Positions 14,879 to 21,487 of a stretch of 21,487 nucleotides of DNA are shown here, one piece after another (the first letter of the stretch is position 1; each line of letters starts with the position of its first letter). Location of the stretch: assembly GCA_016926135.1 (NCBI GenBank), contig JAFGPH010000189.1:1-21487 (forward strand), in the 5' to 3' direction. This stretch comes from Deltaproteobacteria bacterium (GTDB lineage: Bacteria > Desulfobacterota > DSM-4660 > Desulfatiglandales > HGW-15). Both the position numbers and the translations under genes were made by a program. The notes beneath the pieces are model-generated. The model worked only from the letters and a program-made list of their open reading frames with translations, was not told the DNA's origin and ran no database searches.

Positions 14879-15901
14879 ATGAACCCCACAAAGAACAAGA
14901 TCGTACGAAGCCTGTGCTGGTTTGCCGAATCGACGGACCCGCAGATCATTCATGGTCTCGGCCAAATCGAATCGGTGCTGACCGGGCATGGCTACGAAGT
15001 CCAGTCGCGACGGGTGTGCTTCAAGCAGACGTCCATCGAGGAGCTCGAATCCTGGAGTTCCCCTGGGGATCTGTACCTCGGCATGGGCACGCTGAGCCCT
15101 GAAGAAGCGCAGACCCAACTGGGGGATTTCCTGCGTGCATCCAGGGTGTCTTTCAACCTGGATGCGAGTGCCGCTGTCGGTCCGGCCGAGGTAGAGGTGC
15201 TTCAGCGCATCATCCGTGAATCGCCCGCCAGGACATTCCTTTTTGCCTATACCTTCCACAACCGCCCCTCCAGCCCCTTCTTTCCGTCCGCCGCCTTTGA
15301 TCGGCCGGGCTTCAGCCTGGGGCTCCAGTCCACGGACCTCGCCGAAAACTGCACGACCCTGGGAGAGTGGATGGATGCCATGAGGGAGGTCTGGCGGGAG
15401 ATGGTTGGGATCCTGGATGAGCACCCGGGATTCCTGGGAATCGACTCCTCTGTGGCACCGCTTTTCAGGGGAAAGAGCAGCCTGGTTCATTTTGTCAAGA
15501 GGCTCTGCGGGAGCTTCTCCAGTGCCGTCACCACGGACCTGTTCCTGAAACTCACCCGCTTTCTGGAGGAAGAGAACCCCAGGCCCGTAGGGCTTTGCGG
15601 CCTGATGCTCCCCTGCCTGGAGGACTTCGAACTGGCGGACGAGTACGAGGCAGGAGAATTCACGGTGGAGAGAAACCTTTTTCTCTCTCTCCACTCTGGC
15701 CTCGGCGTGGACACCTATCCGGTCGGGATCGACGAGGACCCCGACAGGATCCTGGAGGTGCTTCGACTCATTCGGGGCCTGTCCGAGAAGCACGCAAAAC
15801 CCCTCTCGGCCCGTTTCGTATCGGACGGAAAGGCCCGGATCGGCGACATGACCGATTTTGGCAACCCCTACCTGAAGGATGTAAGGATCCGTCCGCTGTG
15901 A
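14879..15901 (+). CDS. DUF711 (UPF0210-like) family protein
   Basis: 340 residues; GAGGTGAC precedes the ATG. The C-terminal half carries DUF711 hallmarks: GLGVDTYPVGIDEDPDRILEVLRLIRGLSEKHAKPLSARF, then GKARIGDMTDFGNPYLKDVRI, close to the recalled family pattern GxDxVPVPGDT...KPLxxRLxPVPGKxxGDMTxF. An IDSSVAPLF segment in the middle matches the conserved active-cleft region. The family is structurally related to glycyl-radical enzymes but is not known to form a radical; its reaction is uncharacterised. No signal peptide, so cytoplasmic. It is shorter than many UPF0210 members (about 450). It lies upstream of and co-oriented with the acyl-CoA dehydrogenase/Etf genes, but a 178-base gap with a possible promoter separates them. 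Confidence 0.75.
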   Translation: MNPTKNKIVRSLCWFAESTDPQIIHGLGQIESVLTGHGYEVQSRRVCFKQTSIEELESWSSPGDLYLGMGTLSPEEAQTQLGDFLRASRVSFNLDASAAVGPAEVEVLQRIIRESPARTFLFAYTFHNRPSSPFFPSAAFDRPGFSLGLQSTDLAENCTTLGEWMDAMREVWREMVGILDEHPGFLGIDSSVAPLFRGKSSLVHFVKRLCGSFSSAVTTDLFLKLTRFLEEENPRPVGLCGLMLPCLEDFELADEYEAGEFTVERNLFLSLHSGLGVDTYPVGIDEDPDRILEVLRLIRGLSEKHAKPLSARFVSDGKARIGDMTDFGNPYLKDVRIRPL

Positions 15902-15990
15902 GTCCCTCCCAAACCCGAGCCCGCATTGAATGTGTGTAGGTGTCAAATCCGATCGGAGGGAATGATCTCCGCCATGGGGGTTGTTTTTCG

Positions 15991-16018
15991 TTTTCAAAAC
16001 AAGGCGGGATTTTATATA
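15991..16018 (+). promoter_or_regulatory. Possible promoter of the acyl-CoA dehydrogenase-Etf operon
   Basis: TTTTCA (15991-15996), a 16-base spacer and TATATA (16013-16018) lie about 60 bases upstream of the acyl-CoA dehydrogenase start in a locally AT-rich stretch. A palindrome GTTTTCAAAAC covers the -35 and could be a binding site. Weak match to -35 consensus. Confidence 0.4.
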
Positions 16019-16079
16019 CAGAATGGGATCGTGCCGGTAGCCCAAATTTTCACCGTCCCACATGCGAAAGGAGTGCGCC

Positions 16080-17225
16080 ATGGAATTCAGTCTCTCCCGT
16101 GTCAGTGAAATGATGGTGAAGTCCGCAAGGGACTTCTGCGCCCGCGAAGTGCCCCGAATCGACGGGTACATGATCGAGCACGACGATTACCCCCCGGACG
16201 TGATGCAAACCTTTGCCCGGTCCAGGATGCTGGGGCTCATGGTTCCGAAGGACTACGGCGGGGTGGGGACCACCAACCTGAACTGTATTCTCCTGTGCGA
16301 AGAACTGGGGAAAACGGGGTCGACCTGTTTCCTCCCCCTGATGATGAACAACAGCGTGGCGGAAACCATTCACTTCTTTGGCTCGGAGGAGGTGAAGAGG
16401 AGATTCATTCCGCCCCTGTGCGACGGGACCGCATGGGCCACCACGGCCTTCACGGAGCCGGGAACCGGATCGGACCCCAGGGCACTTACCTCCACGGCAG
16501 AGCCGGACGGGGACGCCTTCCTGCTGAACGGCACCAAGCGGTTCATCAGCATGGGCAACAAGCCCGGATACGGCATTTACTATTGCAGGGACGCCACCCT
16601 GCAGGGGGAGAAGAAGGACGTGACGGCCTTCATCGTGGACAAGGGCGCCGAGGGGTATTCGTGCTCCGGGCACTACAGGATGATGGGGCTGGAGGGATCG
16701 GACACCTGCGATGTGTTCCTGAAGGATGTCCGCGTGCCCGCAGGGAACATCCTGGGCCAACCCGGGAACGGTTTCAGTATCCTGCTCCGGTGGATTGCGG
16801 GCGAGAGGATCCAGCAGGCTGCGGGCATGGTCGGAACCGGACAGGCGGCCCTGGAGGAGTCGGTCAGGTACTGCAAGGAAAGAACCGTCGGAAAGGTGCC
16901 CATCGGCTACATGCAGGGTTTCACGTGGATGTTGGCGGAGATGAAGGCGAAGCTGGAGGCATGCCGGTTGATGGTATGGAGAGCCGCATGGAAGCAGGAC
17001 GAAGGCCAGCCGTTTGAGTCGGATTCCTCCGAGCTGAAGGTCTTCACCACCCCGACCATCCAGGAGGTCACCCGCATGGCCGTCCAGATCCATGGGTCCT
17101 ACGGATACAGCAAGGAGTACAAGGTGGAAAGGCTTCACCGCCTCGCCATGCACCAGGGGGTCGTTGCCTCGAGCCTGGAGATCAACAAGACCATCGCAGG
17201 CATGGCCCTTCTGAAGGGCTCCTAA
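16080..17225 (+). CDS. Acyl-CoA dehydrogenase family protein with atypical active site
   Basis: 381 residues. The start at 16080 is chosen because AAAGGAG lies 8 bases upstream; an ATG at 16062 would bury that site. The family layout is clear: N-terminal helical domain, FTEPGTGSDPRAL near 124-135 (FAD contact), a beta domain with GLEGSDTCDVFLKDVRVP near 203-220, and C-terminal helices with QIHGSYGYSKEYKVERL near 336-352. The usual catalytic glutamate of the YEGTSEIN segment is replaced: the segment reads VVASSLEIN, with Ala363 at that place. Glu242 (AGERIQQAAG) lies where isovaleryl-CoA dehydrogenase carries its base and may serve instead. It would oxidise or reduce a CoA thioester and exchange electrons with the EtfBA encoded directly downstream. 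Substrate unknown. Confidence 0.9.
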   Translation: MEFSLSRVSEMMVKSARDFCAREVPRIDGYMIEHDDYPPDVMQTFARSRMLGLMVPKDYGGVGTTNLNCILLCEELGKTGSTCFLPLMMNNSVAETIHFFGSEEVKRRFIPPLCDGTAWATTAFTEPGTGSDPRALTSTAEPDGDAFLLNGTKRFISMGNKPGYGIYYCRDATLQGEKKDVTAFIVDKGAEGYSCSGHYRMMGLEGSDTCDVFLKDVRVPAGNILGQPGNGFSILLRWIAGERIQQAAGMVGTGQAALEESVRYCKERTVGKVPIGYMQGFTWMLAEMKAKLEACRLMVWRAAWKQDEGQPFESDSSELKVFTTPTIQEVTRMAVQIHGSYGYSKEYKVERLHRLAMHQGVVASSLEINKTIAGMALLKGS

Positions 17226-17306
17226 GCACACCTTTTCATAGATACGATGACGCAGGATGGCATGTGCTAAGGATCTGGATCGATTCTGATCGGGTATGGA
17301 GGCCCC

Positions 17307-18095
17307 ATGAACATCATCGTTTGTATCAAGCAGGTCCCGGACGTGAAGGAGGTCAAGTGGGACCCGGAAACCGGATCGCTCATCCGAAAGGGGATCCCCA
17401 GCATCATCAACCCCAATGACCGGAACGCCATCGAAGCGGCCCTCCAATTGAGAGAAGCGCACGGTGGGGAGGTCAGCGTTCTCTCCATGGGGCCGTCCCA
17501 GGTGGAAGAGGCCCTCCGGGAGGCCCTGGCCATGGGTGCCGACAGGGCCGTGCAGTTGACGGACAAGGGGTTTGCGGGTTCGGACACCTGGGCAACCACC
17601 TATGCCCTCGGTCTGGCCATCCGCAAAATGGCGCCCTGGGATCTGGTGGTCTGCGGCAAAGAGGCCATGGACGGAATGACCGCGCAGGTCGGTCCCCAAC
17701 TGGCCGAGTTCCTCCATGTCCCCCAATTGACCTATGCCGTATCCCTGAACATCGTGGAGGGCGGCAGGGTACGGATCAGGCAGAAGCTGGGGAAGCTCCA
17801 GAGGGTTCTGGAGGCGTCCCTTCCGGCCCTCGTGACCGTGGAGCGGGAGATCAACGAGCCGAGGATCGCCCCCATGGATACCATCATGGAGGCCTACGAA
17901 AAGGATATCCCCGTGTGGAAACCGGATGGCCTGGACGGAGATCCCGGGCGATTCGGTCTGGGTGGCTCCCCCACGCGGCTCAGAAAGGTGTTCTCCCCAA
18001 AGATGCTCAAGGGAAGAGTGGAGATTCTCGAAGGGGAACCCGGCGAGGCGGCGGCAGGACTGGTCCGCGTGCTCAGGGAAAAGTTCATTTTGTGA
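17307..18095 (+). CDS. etfB: Electron transfer flavoprotein, beta subunit
   Basis: 262 residues, with GGAGG before the ATG. It shows the EtfB pattern: MNIIVCIKQVPD at the start, INPNDRNAIEAAL near 34-46, and the nucleotide-binding segment CGKEAMDGMTAQVGP (116-130). The DGxTAQVGP form resembles EtfB of bifurcating or anaerobic Etfs more than the mitochondrial-type form, but this is only suggestive. It forms a heterodimer with EtfA, encoded 11 bases downstream, and accepts electrons from or donates them to the acyl-CoA dehydrogenase encoded upstream (81-base gap). Cytoplasmic. Confidence 0.95.
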   Translation: MNIIVCIKQVPDVKEVKWDPETGSLIRKGIPSIINPNDRNAIEAALQLREAHGGEVSVLSMGPSQVEEALREALAMGADRAVQLTDKGFAGSDTWATTYALGLAIRKMAPWDLVVCGKEAMDGMTAQVGPQLAEFLHVPQLTYAVSLNIVEGGRVRIRQKLGKLQRVLEASLPALVTVEREINEPRIAPMDTIMEAYEKDIPVWKPDGLDGDPGRFGLGGSPTRLRKVFSPKMLKGRVEILEGEPGEAAAGLVRVLREKFIL

Positions 18096-18106
18096 GGTGA
18101 CCTGAT

Positions 18107-19126
18107 ATGGCGGTGGGTGTTGACACGAGTCAGTACCGGGGGTGCTGGGTTTTTGTGGAACAGGACCGGGGCAGGCCTGCAAGGGTTTCGCTGGAACTCC
18201 TGGGCAAGGGAAGGGAATTGGCAGGGAAACTGGGGGTGAAGCTCACGGCGATCGTGCTGGGGGAATCGCTGGAATCCCTGCCCCGGGAACTCATCGCTTA
18301 TGGTGCGGACACGGTCCTGGTGGCAGATGATCCCCTGTTGGGCGACTACAGGACCGAGGTCTATGCGGATATCGTCGCCGCAGCGGTGCTTGAGAGGAAA
18401 CCCGAGGTGCTCATCGTGGGGGCAACACCCATCGGCAGGGACCTGGCCCCGAGACTCTCCTTCCGTCTGAATGCGGGCTGCACCGCGGACTGCACGGGCC
18501 TGGATATCGACGAGGAGAACCGGCTCTTTGTTTCGACCCGGCCCGCCTTCGGGGGCAATGTGCTGGCCACGATCATCTGCCCGGACCACAGGCCACAGAT
18601 GTCCACTGTCAGGCCCGGCGTCATGCCCCTGCCCGAAAGGAACGACGGCAGGAGCGGCGAGGTCGTCCCCCTGAAGGTTCACCTCAGGGAAGAGGACGTG
18701 AGGGTGAAGATCCTCGAGACGGTCGAGGCGGAAAGCGAGGGCATCGCCATAGAGGATGCGGAGCGCCTGGTGTGTGTCGGGATGGGCGGGGCGGATCGGG
18801 AAACCTTTGACCTGATCACGGATCTGGCCCGCCTCCTGGATGCGGAGGTGGCGGCCACGCGCATGGCCGTGGAGGCGGGATGGCTTACCCATGATTCGCA
18901 GGTGGGGCAGACCGGCCGGACCGTCCGCCCCGAACTCTATGTGGCCTGCGGCGTGTCTGGCGCCGTGCAGCACACGGCGGGCATGACCGGATCGAAGATC
19001 GTCGTCGCCATCAACAAGAACCCGAAGGCGGAGTTCTTCCAGTATGCGGACTACGGCATTGTGGGGGATCTGCGCAAGGTGCTGCCGGCCCTCATCGCGG
19101 AAATCAAGGCCCTCAGGGGTGAGTAA
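18107..19126 (+). CDS. etfA: Electron transfer flavoprotein, alpha subunit
   Basis: 339 residues, with GAGGTGACC before the ATG and only 11 bases from etfB. The N-terminal alpha/beta domain (WVFVEQ...GKGRELAGKLG) is followed by the C-terminal FAD domain: GQTGRTVRPELYVACGVSGA near 267-286, then QHTAGM and INKNPKAEFFQYADYGIVGD near 304-323, the standard FAD-binding signature. No extra ferredoxin domain is fused to it. It pairs with EtfB to carry electrons between the adjacent acyl-CoA dehydrogenase and a quinone reductase or ferredoxin/NAD system not present in this window. Confidence 0.95.
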   Translation: MAVGVDTSQYRGCWVFVEQDRGRPARVSLELLGKGRELAGKLGVKLTAIVLGESLESLPRELIAYGADTVLVADDPLLGDYRTEVYADIVAAAVLERKPEVLIVGATPIGRDLAPRLSFRLNAGCTADCTGLDIDEENRLFVSTRPAFGGNVLATIICPDHRPQMSTVRPGVMPLPERNDGRSGEVVPLKVHLREEDVRVKILETVEAESEGIAIEDAERLVCVGMGGADRETFDLITDLARLLDAEVAATRMAVEAGWLTHDSQVGQTGRTVRPELYVACGVSGAVQHTAGMTGSKIVVAINKNPKAEFFQYADYGIVGDLRKVLPALIAEIKALRGE

Positions 19127-19170
19127 AGGGTTAAGCGATGGAGGTCCATATGCCATAAGGAGGATGTTCC

Positions 19171-20181
19171 ATGAATACCAGAGAAGCCATGAAAAAGGTT
19201 TTGCCTGCGCTCTGCGTCGTCCTGGTCTGTTGTTCCTGTGCACCGACCATCGCGACCCAGCGGATTCCGGTATCCACCAATCCTTCGGGCGCGCAGGCCC
19301 TGGTGGACGGCAAACTATCCTGCACGACCCCGTGCACGGTGGAGATGACCCGCAACCAGGACCATATTCTGACCCTTCAGAAAGAAGGGTACCGGCAGCA
19401 TGATGTGCCTGTAAGGCGCGAGTATCAGAGCGAGACGGCCCTGGTCAACGCCATCAACTCCGGGGTCAACTCCGGCACCTTCTTCAACAACGCGGCCATG
19501 GGTCTGAACAGTGCAGTGATGAAGATGAATTCGGACCGATCAACGGGGGAGGCCTATGCGCTGGTTCCCACGACGGTGTCCGTCACACTTGTTCCTGCCG
19601 GGGGTTTTCCAAGCAAGAGCACGGAGGGTGAGGCGGCCAAAAGTCTCGGGAAGAACGTTTCGCCCCTGGACGTCATGGACGCAAGCGATGAGCACATGCT
19701 GGAGAGCTCGCTGGAGACGTCCGCCACGGGGCATCCGTCGGTCTGGACAAACGACAAGACGGGTTTCTCCTTTGCCGTGGAACCCGAGGATTCCAGGACC
19801 GAAAATGGTGTTGTTGTGAGAAACTTCAGGATCGGGGCCCAGAAGGGTGCCGAAAAGGTCACCCGCGTCTACCCGGCCTATCGGGCAGGCCGCGGGGAAT
19901 GGGTCGTGGGAAACCCGCCCCAGGGCGGGGAGGTCCCTGCCGCAGGATCGGACCGGACAGGCAGCCGGACCGCCTCCGAGTATCGCGCCCTAACCGAGCT
20001 TCCCTGGCCGGTAGTGAGCAAAGAGAAGACCCTCAAAGACTCCAGTCACACCACTTCCCGCCGGAATCCCGATGGTTCCGTGAGCACGGAGACCAAGGGG
20101 AGTTCCACAAAGGTGGGGATCGGCGTCTCCCCCGGTTCGGTCCTGGGGATCCTGGATGCACTGAAGAGCCTGGAGAAGTGA
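19171..20181 (+). CDS. PEGA-domain lipoprotein, function unknown
   Basis: 336 residues, with AAGGAGG well placed before the ATG. The N-terminus is a lipoprotein-type signal: MNTREAMKKV, a hydrophobic stretch, then CCSC with Cys23 as the probable lipidated residue. A PEGA repeat follows (about 31-90: IPVSTNPSGAQALVDGKL..TPCTVEM...HILTLQKEGY), a beta-sandwich found on cell-surface proteins. Residues about 190-250 (SVWTNDKTGFSFAVEPEDSRTENG...VVRNFRIG...YPAYRAGRGEWVV) resemble the C-terminal domain of 17-kDa surface antigens, but without their cysteines. The C-terminal third is rich in Ser, Thr and charged residues, with repeated SST/KGSST. Probably anchored in the outer membrane, facing the periplasm or outside. 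Not obviously linked to the Etf genes before it. Confidence 0.75.
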   Translation: MNTREAMKKVLPALCVVLVCCSCAPTIATQRIPVSTNPSGAQALVDGKLSCTTPCTVEMTRNQDHILTLQKEGYRQHDVPVRREYQSETALVNAINSGVNSGTFFNNAAMGLNSAVMKMNSDRSTGEAYALVPTTVSVTLVPAGGFPSKSTEGEAAKSLGKNVSPLDVMDASDEHMLESSLETSATGHPSVWTNDKTGFSFAVEPEDSRTENGVVVRNFRIGAQKGAEKVTRVYPAYRAGRGEWVVGNPPQGGEVPAAGSDRTGSRTASEYRALTELPWPVVSKEKTLKDSSHTTSRRNPDGSVSTETKGSSTKVGIGVSPGSVLGILDALKSLEK

Positions 20182-20256
20182 GCGCGGCCCTTTGGTGGTG
20201 GACGGTTCCCTACTCGGCACGAGAATAGGTTAAGGTATTTGTGGGACACAACACTG

Positions 20257-20345
20257 TTGACGGCTTCCTAAAAAGTCCATCTGCTGCGTTGCGCTTCATC
20301 TTTCTTCGTTGCGGCGTGCTTTGATGTGCGCCTCATTCCTCAATA
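20257..20345 (+). repeat. Truncated interspersed repeat (MITE/REP-like)
   Basis: The segment beginning GACGGCTTCCTAAAAAGTCC and continuing through CTGCTGCGTTGCGC and CTTCGTTGCGGCGTGC to GCGCCTCATTCCTCA matches, from memory, the first half of a dispersed repeat seen in deltaproteobacterial genomes, whose ends are inverted copies of the GGCTTC..AAAAAGTCC motif. Only one end is seen here; the expected inverted copy (GGACTTTTT..GAAGCC) is absent, so the element is truncated. It runs into the 5' end of the DUF3795 ORF. No second copy lies in this window. Confidence 0.45.
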
Positions 20346-20683
20346 ATCCATACATGCATTCAGAGAAATGCAGGATGTTTACTTGCGCAGCTCAGCGAGG
20401 CATCGACTTCTGCAGCCAATGTGAGGACTATCCCTGCGACGATCTGAGGCGATTTCAAGCCGCAAGGCCTCATCGGATTGAACTGTGGGCCAATCTTGAG
20501 CGAAGCAAATCCATTGGCTACAAAGCGTGGCTTGAAGAAGGCAGGAAGAGCTGCACCTGCCCACGGTGCCAAATCATCAATTCCACCTACGACCTCAAAT
20601 GTCGAAAATGTGGTGAAGAGCCTAGCTGCGATTACGTAGCCAGACACAGGCAGGAGATCGAGCGGTATTTGAAGAAACGTTGA
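20324..20683 (+). CDS. DUF3795 family cysteine-rich protein, 5'-truncated
   Basis: 119 residues from ATG 20324; TTG 20309 is possible, and neither has a ribosome binding site. The body matches the DUF3795 family: KCRMFTCAAQRGIDFCSQCEDYPCDDLRRF, then KSIGYKAWLEEG, CPRCQIINSTYDLKCRKCGEEPSC and a helical end. Eleven cysteines, apparently metal ligands. Full-length members (about 160-180 residues) begin with another cysteine cluster (CGLxCxxC...CxGC) that is missing here: the sequence upstream of about residue 10 looks like the repeat at 20257-20345. The gene is therefore probably a remnant, or a shortened gene with a start supplied by the repeat. Function of the family is unknown; redox or metal-related roles are proposed by its cysteines only. 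Confidence 0.65.
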   Translation: MCASFLNNPYMHSEKCRMFTCAAQRGIDFCSQCEDYPCDDLRRFQAARPHRIELWANLERSKSIGYKAWLEEGRKSCTCPRCQIINSTYDLKCRKCGEEPSCDYVARHRQEIERYLKKR

Positions 20684-20781
20684 CGAAATTGGAAGATAGG
20701 TCAAACAACAGCCGTCCTGGACGCACGGATGGTCCCTGAGTGATGGGGGCGAGCTGAACATGATACGTTGAGGAGGGAAGC

Positions 20782-21255
20782 ATGGCTGAAACCGAAAAGT
20801 CTGGAAACCATGAGCAGAGCCCGGATCTCAATGAATACAAGAAGGAGATCCTGCCTGTAAACAAGGGCCGGGTGACGCTTCAGAGGGATCTCTACTTCGT
20901 GGGAACGACCCAGCGGGGTTATGAGGTGGAGTTTGACGTCCGATATGAAGAGGGATGTTCCCCCACCGAAACCCTGCTTCTGAGTGTAGCCGGGTGCATT
21001 TCCATCGATGTGGTTCATATCCTTCGCAAGATGCGCTGTGAGATCTCCCGATACGAGATGAGCATAGAGGGTGCCAGAAACCTCGATCCACCCCAGTATT
21101 ACAAGTCCTTTGACATGCTGATCCACGTCTCAGGAGAAGGGATCACACCCAAGAAGGTGGAACGGGCCATTTCCCTTTCCCGCGACAAGTACTGCTCCGT
21201 ATACCACTCCATCCGGAAGGATATCGACGTGAATATCCAATATCGGATCGAGTGA
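20782..21255 (+). CDS. OsmC/Ohr-family protein
   Basis: 157 residues, with GAGGAGGG before the ATG. OsmC fold: a beta-rich N-terminal half (RVTLQRDLYFVGTTQRGYEVEFDV), then the central helix LLLSVAGCISIDVVHILRKMR with Cys72, and a second cysteine Cys138 in RDKYCSVYHSI. In Ohr/OsmC proteins this pair reduces organic hydroperoxides with dihydrolipoyl partners. Cys59 and Cys86 are additional. An N-terminal extension of about 25 charged residues is unusual. It could defend an anaerobe against peroxides, or belong to the less well known OsmC-like thiol proteins. A 54-codon ORF overlaps its stop codon. Confidence 0.85.
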   Translation: MAETEKSGNHEQSPDLNEYKKEILPVNKGRVTLQRDLYFVGTTQRGYEVEFDVRYEEGCSPTETLLLSVAGCISIDVVHILRKMRCEISRYEMSIEGARNLDPPQYYKSFDMLIHVSGEGITPKKVERAISLSRDKYCSVYHSIRKDIDVNIQYRIE

Positions 21256-21416
21256 GGGTCGATGTGGCCGCCTGGCAGGAGAAGGCCCTCCGGCCGGACG
21301 TGGAACTCCGGATGAACGCGTTCAAGGAGCGGATGAAAAACCTCATCACCTACCGCCGGGAGGAGTGGCCCTTTAAGTATGAGTACTGGTGCAGGTTCAG
21401 GGGACTGAAGGACTAG
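21252..21416 (+). CDS. Possible small protein overlapping the OsmC gene stop
   Basis: An open frame from GTG 21252 (overlapping the OsmC stop as GTGA) to TAG 21414-21416 encodes 54 residues; GTG 21264 with GAGGG (21254-21258) upstream is an alternative 50-residue start. The composition looks protein-like: a charged amphipathic helix (RMNAFKERMKNLITYRREEW) followed by an aromatic-rich end (PFKYEYWCRFRGLKD). No family recognised. It is placed for translational coupling to the OsmC-type gene and its stop overlaps the stop of the convergent outer-membrane protein gene. Confidence 0.4.
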   Translation: MRVDVAAWQEKALRPDVELRMNAFKERMKNLITYRREEWPFKYEYWCRFRGLKD

Positions 21417-21487
21417 AAATCGTAATTCAGGATAACCCGGTAATCGCTGTAATCCCTGTCCGGGCTATCCAGGGAATTGTCCACAAA
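21413..21487 (-). CDS. Outer-membrane beta-barrel protein, last 24 residues (partial)
   Basis: Reading the minus strand from the window edge, the frame encodes 24 residues ending in YRVILNYDF and a TAG stop (complement of 21413-21415). The C-terminal phenylalanine with hydrophobic or aromatic residues at positions 3, 5, 7 and 9 from the end (Y, L, V, Y) is exactly the beta-signal recognised by the BAM complex on porins and other outer-membrane barrels. The preceding NSLDSPDRDYSDY fits an extracellular loop or turn. The rest of the gene lies outside the window, so the type of barrel is unknown. Confidence 0.6.
   Translation of the reverse strand, partial: FVDNSLDSPDRDYSDYRVILNYDF

Noticed and set aside
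16050..18182. A 710-codon minus-strand open frame across the acyl-CoA dehydrogenase and etfB genes
   Set aside because: Both plus-strand genes are unambiguous; the antisense translation is rich in Pro, His and Arg as expected for GC-rich antisense frames.
1..21487. CRISPR arrays, tRNA, rRNA genes, complete insertion sequences or phage genes
   Set aside because: No regularly spaced repeats, no tRNA-like cloverleaf with T-loop and acceptor stem, no rRNA sequence and no transposase, integrase or phage structural protein were seen.

Overview
The window is GC-rich chromosomal DNA, most likely from an anaerobic deltaproteobacterium (Desulfobacterota, of the sulfate-reducing or syntrophic kind). 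The clues are a 4-hydroxybutyryl-CoA dehydratase-type enzyme, adenylylsulfate-reductase-like flavoprotein/ferredoxin pairs, a TAXI-type TRAP transporter, acyl-CoA dehydrogenase with its own Etf, a DUF3795 protein, a cyclic-di-GMP riboswitch and an outer-membrane protein C-terminus (so Gram-negative). No taxon can be fixed from the sequence alone.

Layout. 1-399: 3' end of a dehydratase/hydroxylase-family gene, followed by a hairpin terminator. 479-2767 (minus): a hybrid histidine kinase whose leader (2788-2924) is a textbook GEMM-I (c-di-GMP-I) riboswitch followed by an intrinsic terminator, with a visible competing antiterminator pairing. 3126-13100 (plus): a long co-oriented block: FadR/GntR regulator with a palindromic operator beside its own promoter, TAXI solute-binding protein, fused TRAP permease, ferredoxin 1, flavoprotein 1, flavoprotein 2, ferredoxin 2, and an NtrC-type sigma-54 activator. 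13076-13910 (minus): the likely partner kinase of that activator, broken by an internal deletion and frameshift, its end overlapping the activator gene tail to tail.

14182-14878 holds a small zinc-ribbon protein (minus) and the decayed start of a B12-binding radical SAM gene. 14879-19126 (plus) carries a DUF711 protein, an acyl-CoA dehydrogenase lacking the usual catalytic glutamate, and EtfB-EtfA. 19171-20181 is a PEGA-domain lipoprotein. 20257-20345 is a repeat-like segment that seems to have replaced the 5' half of a DUF3795 gene. An OsmC-family protein, a 54-codon ORF and the last 24 codons of an outer-membrane beta-barrel gene (minus) close the window.

How the genes may work together (inference): the GntR-controlled block looks like a complete module that imports an organic acid through the TAXI-TRAP system and oxidises or reduces it with two paralogous FAD enzymes, each with its own 2x[4Fe-4S] ferredoxin, arranged in mirror order (Fd-Fp-Fp-Fd). 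The downstream acyl-CoA dehydrogenase/Etf unit would handle a CoA-bound intermediate and connect it to the electron pool. The substrate cannot be read from the sequence. This transporter-plus-mirrored-redox-pair module is the best candidate for an undescribed system; the c-di-GMP riboswitch on a hybrid kinase is the best-supported unusual regulatory element.
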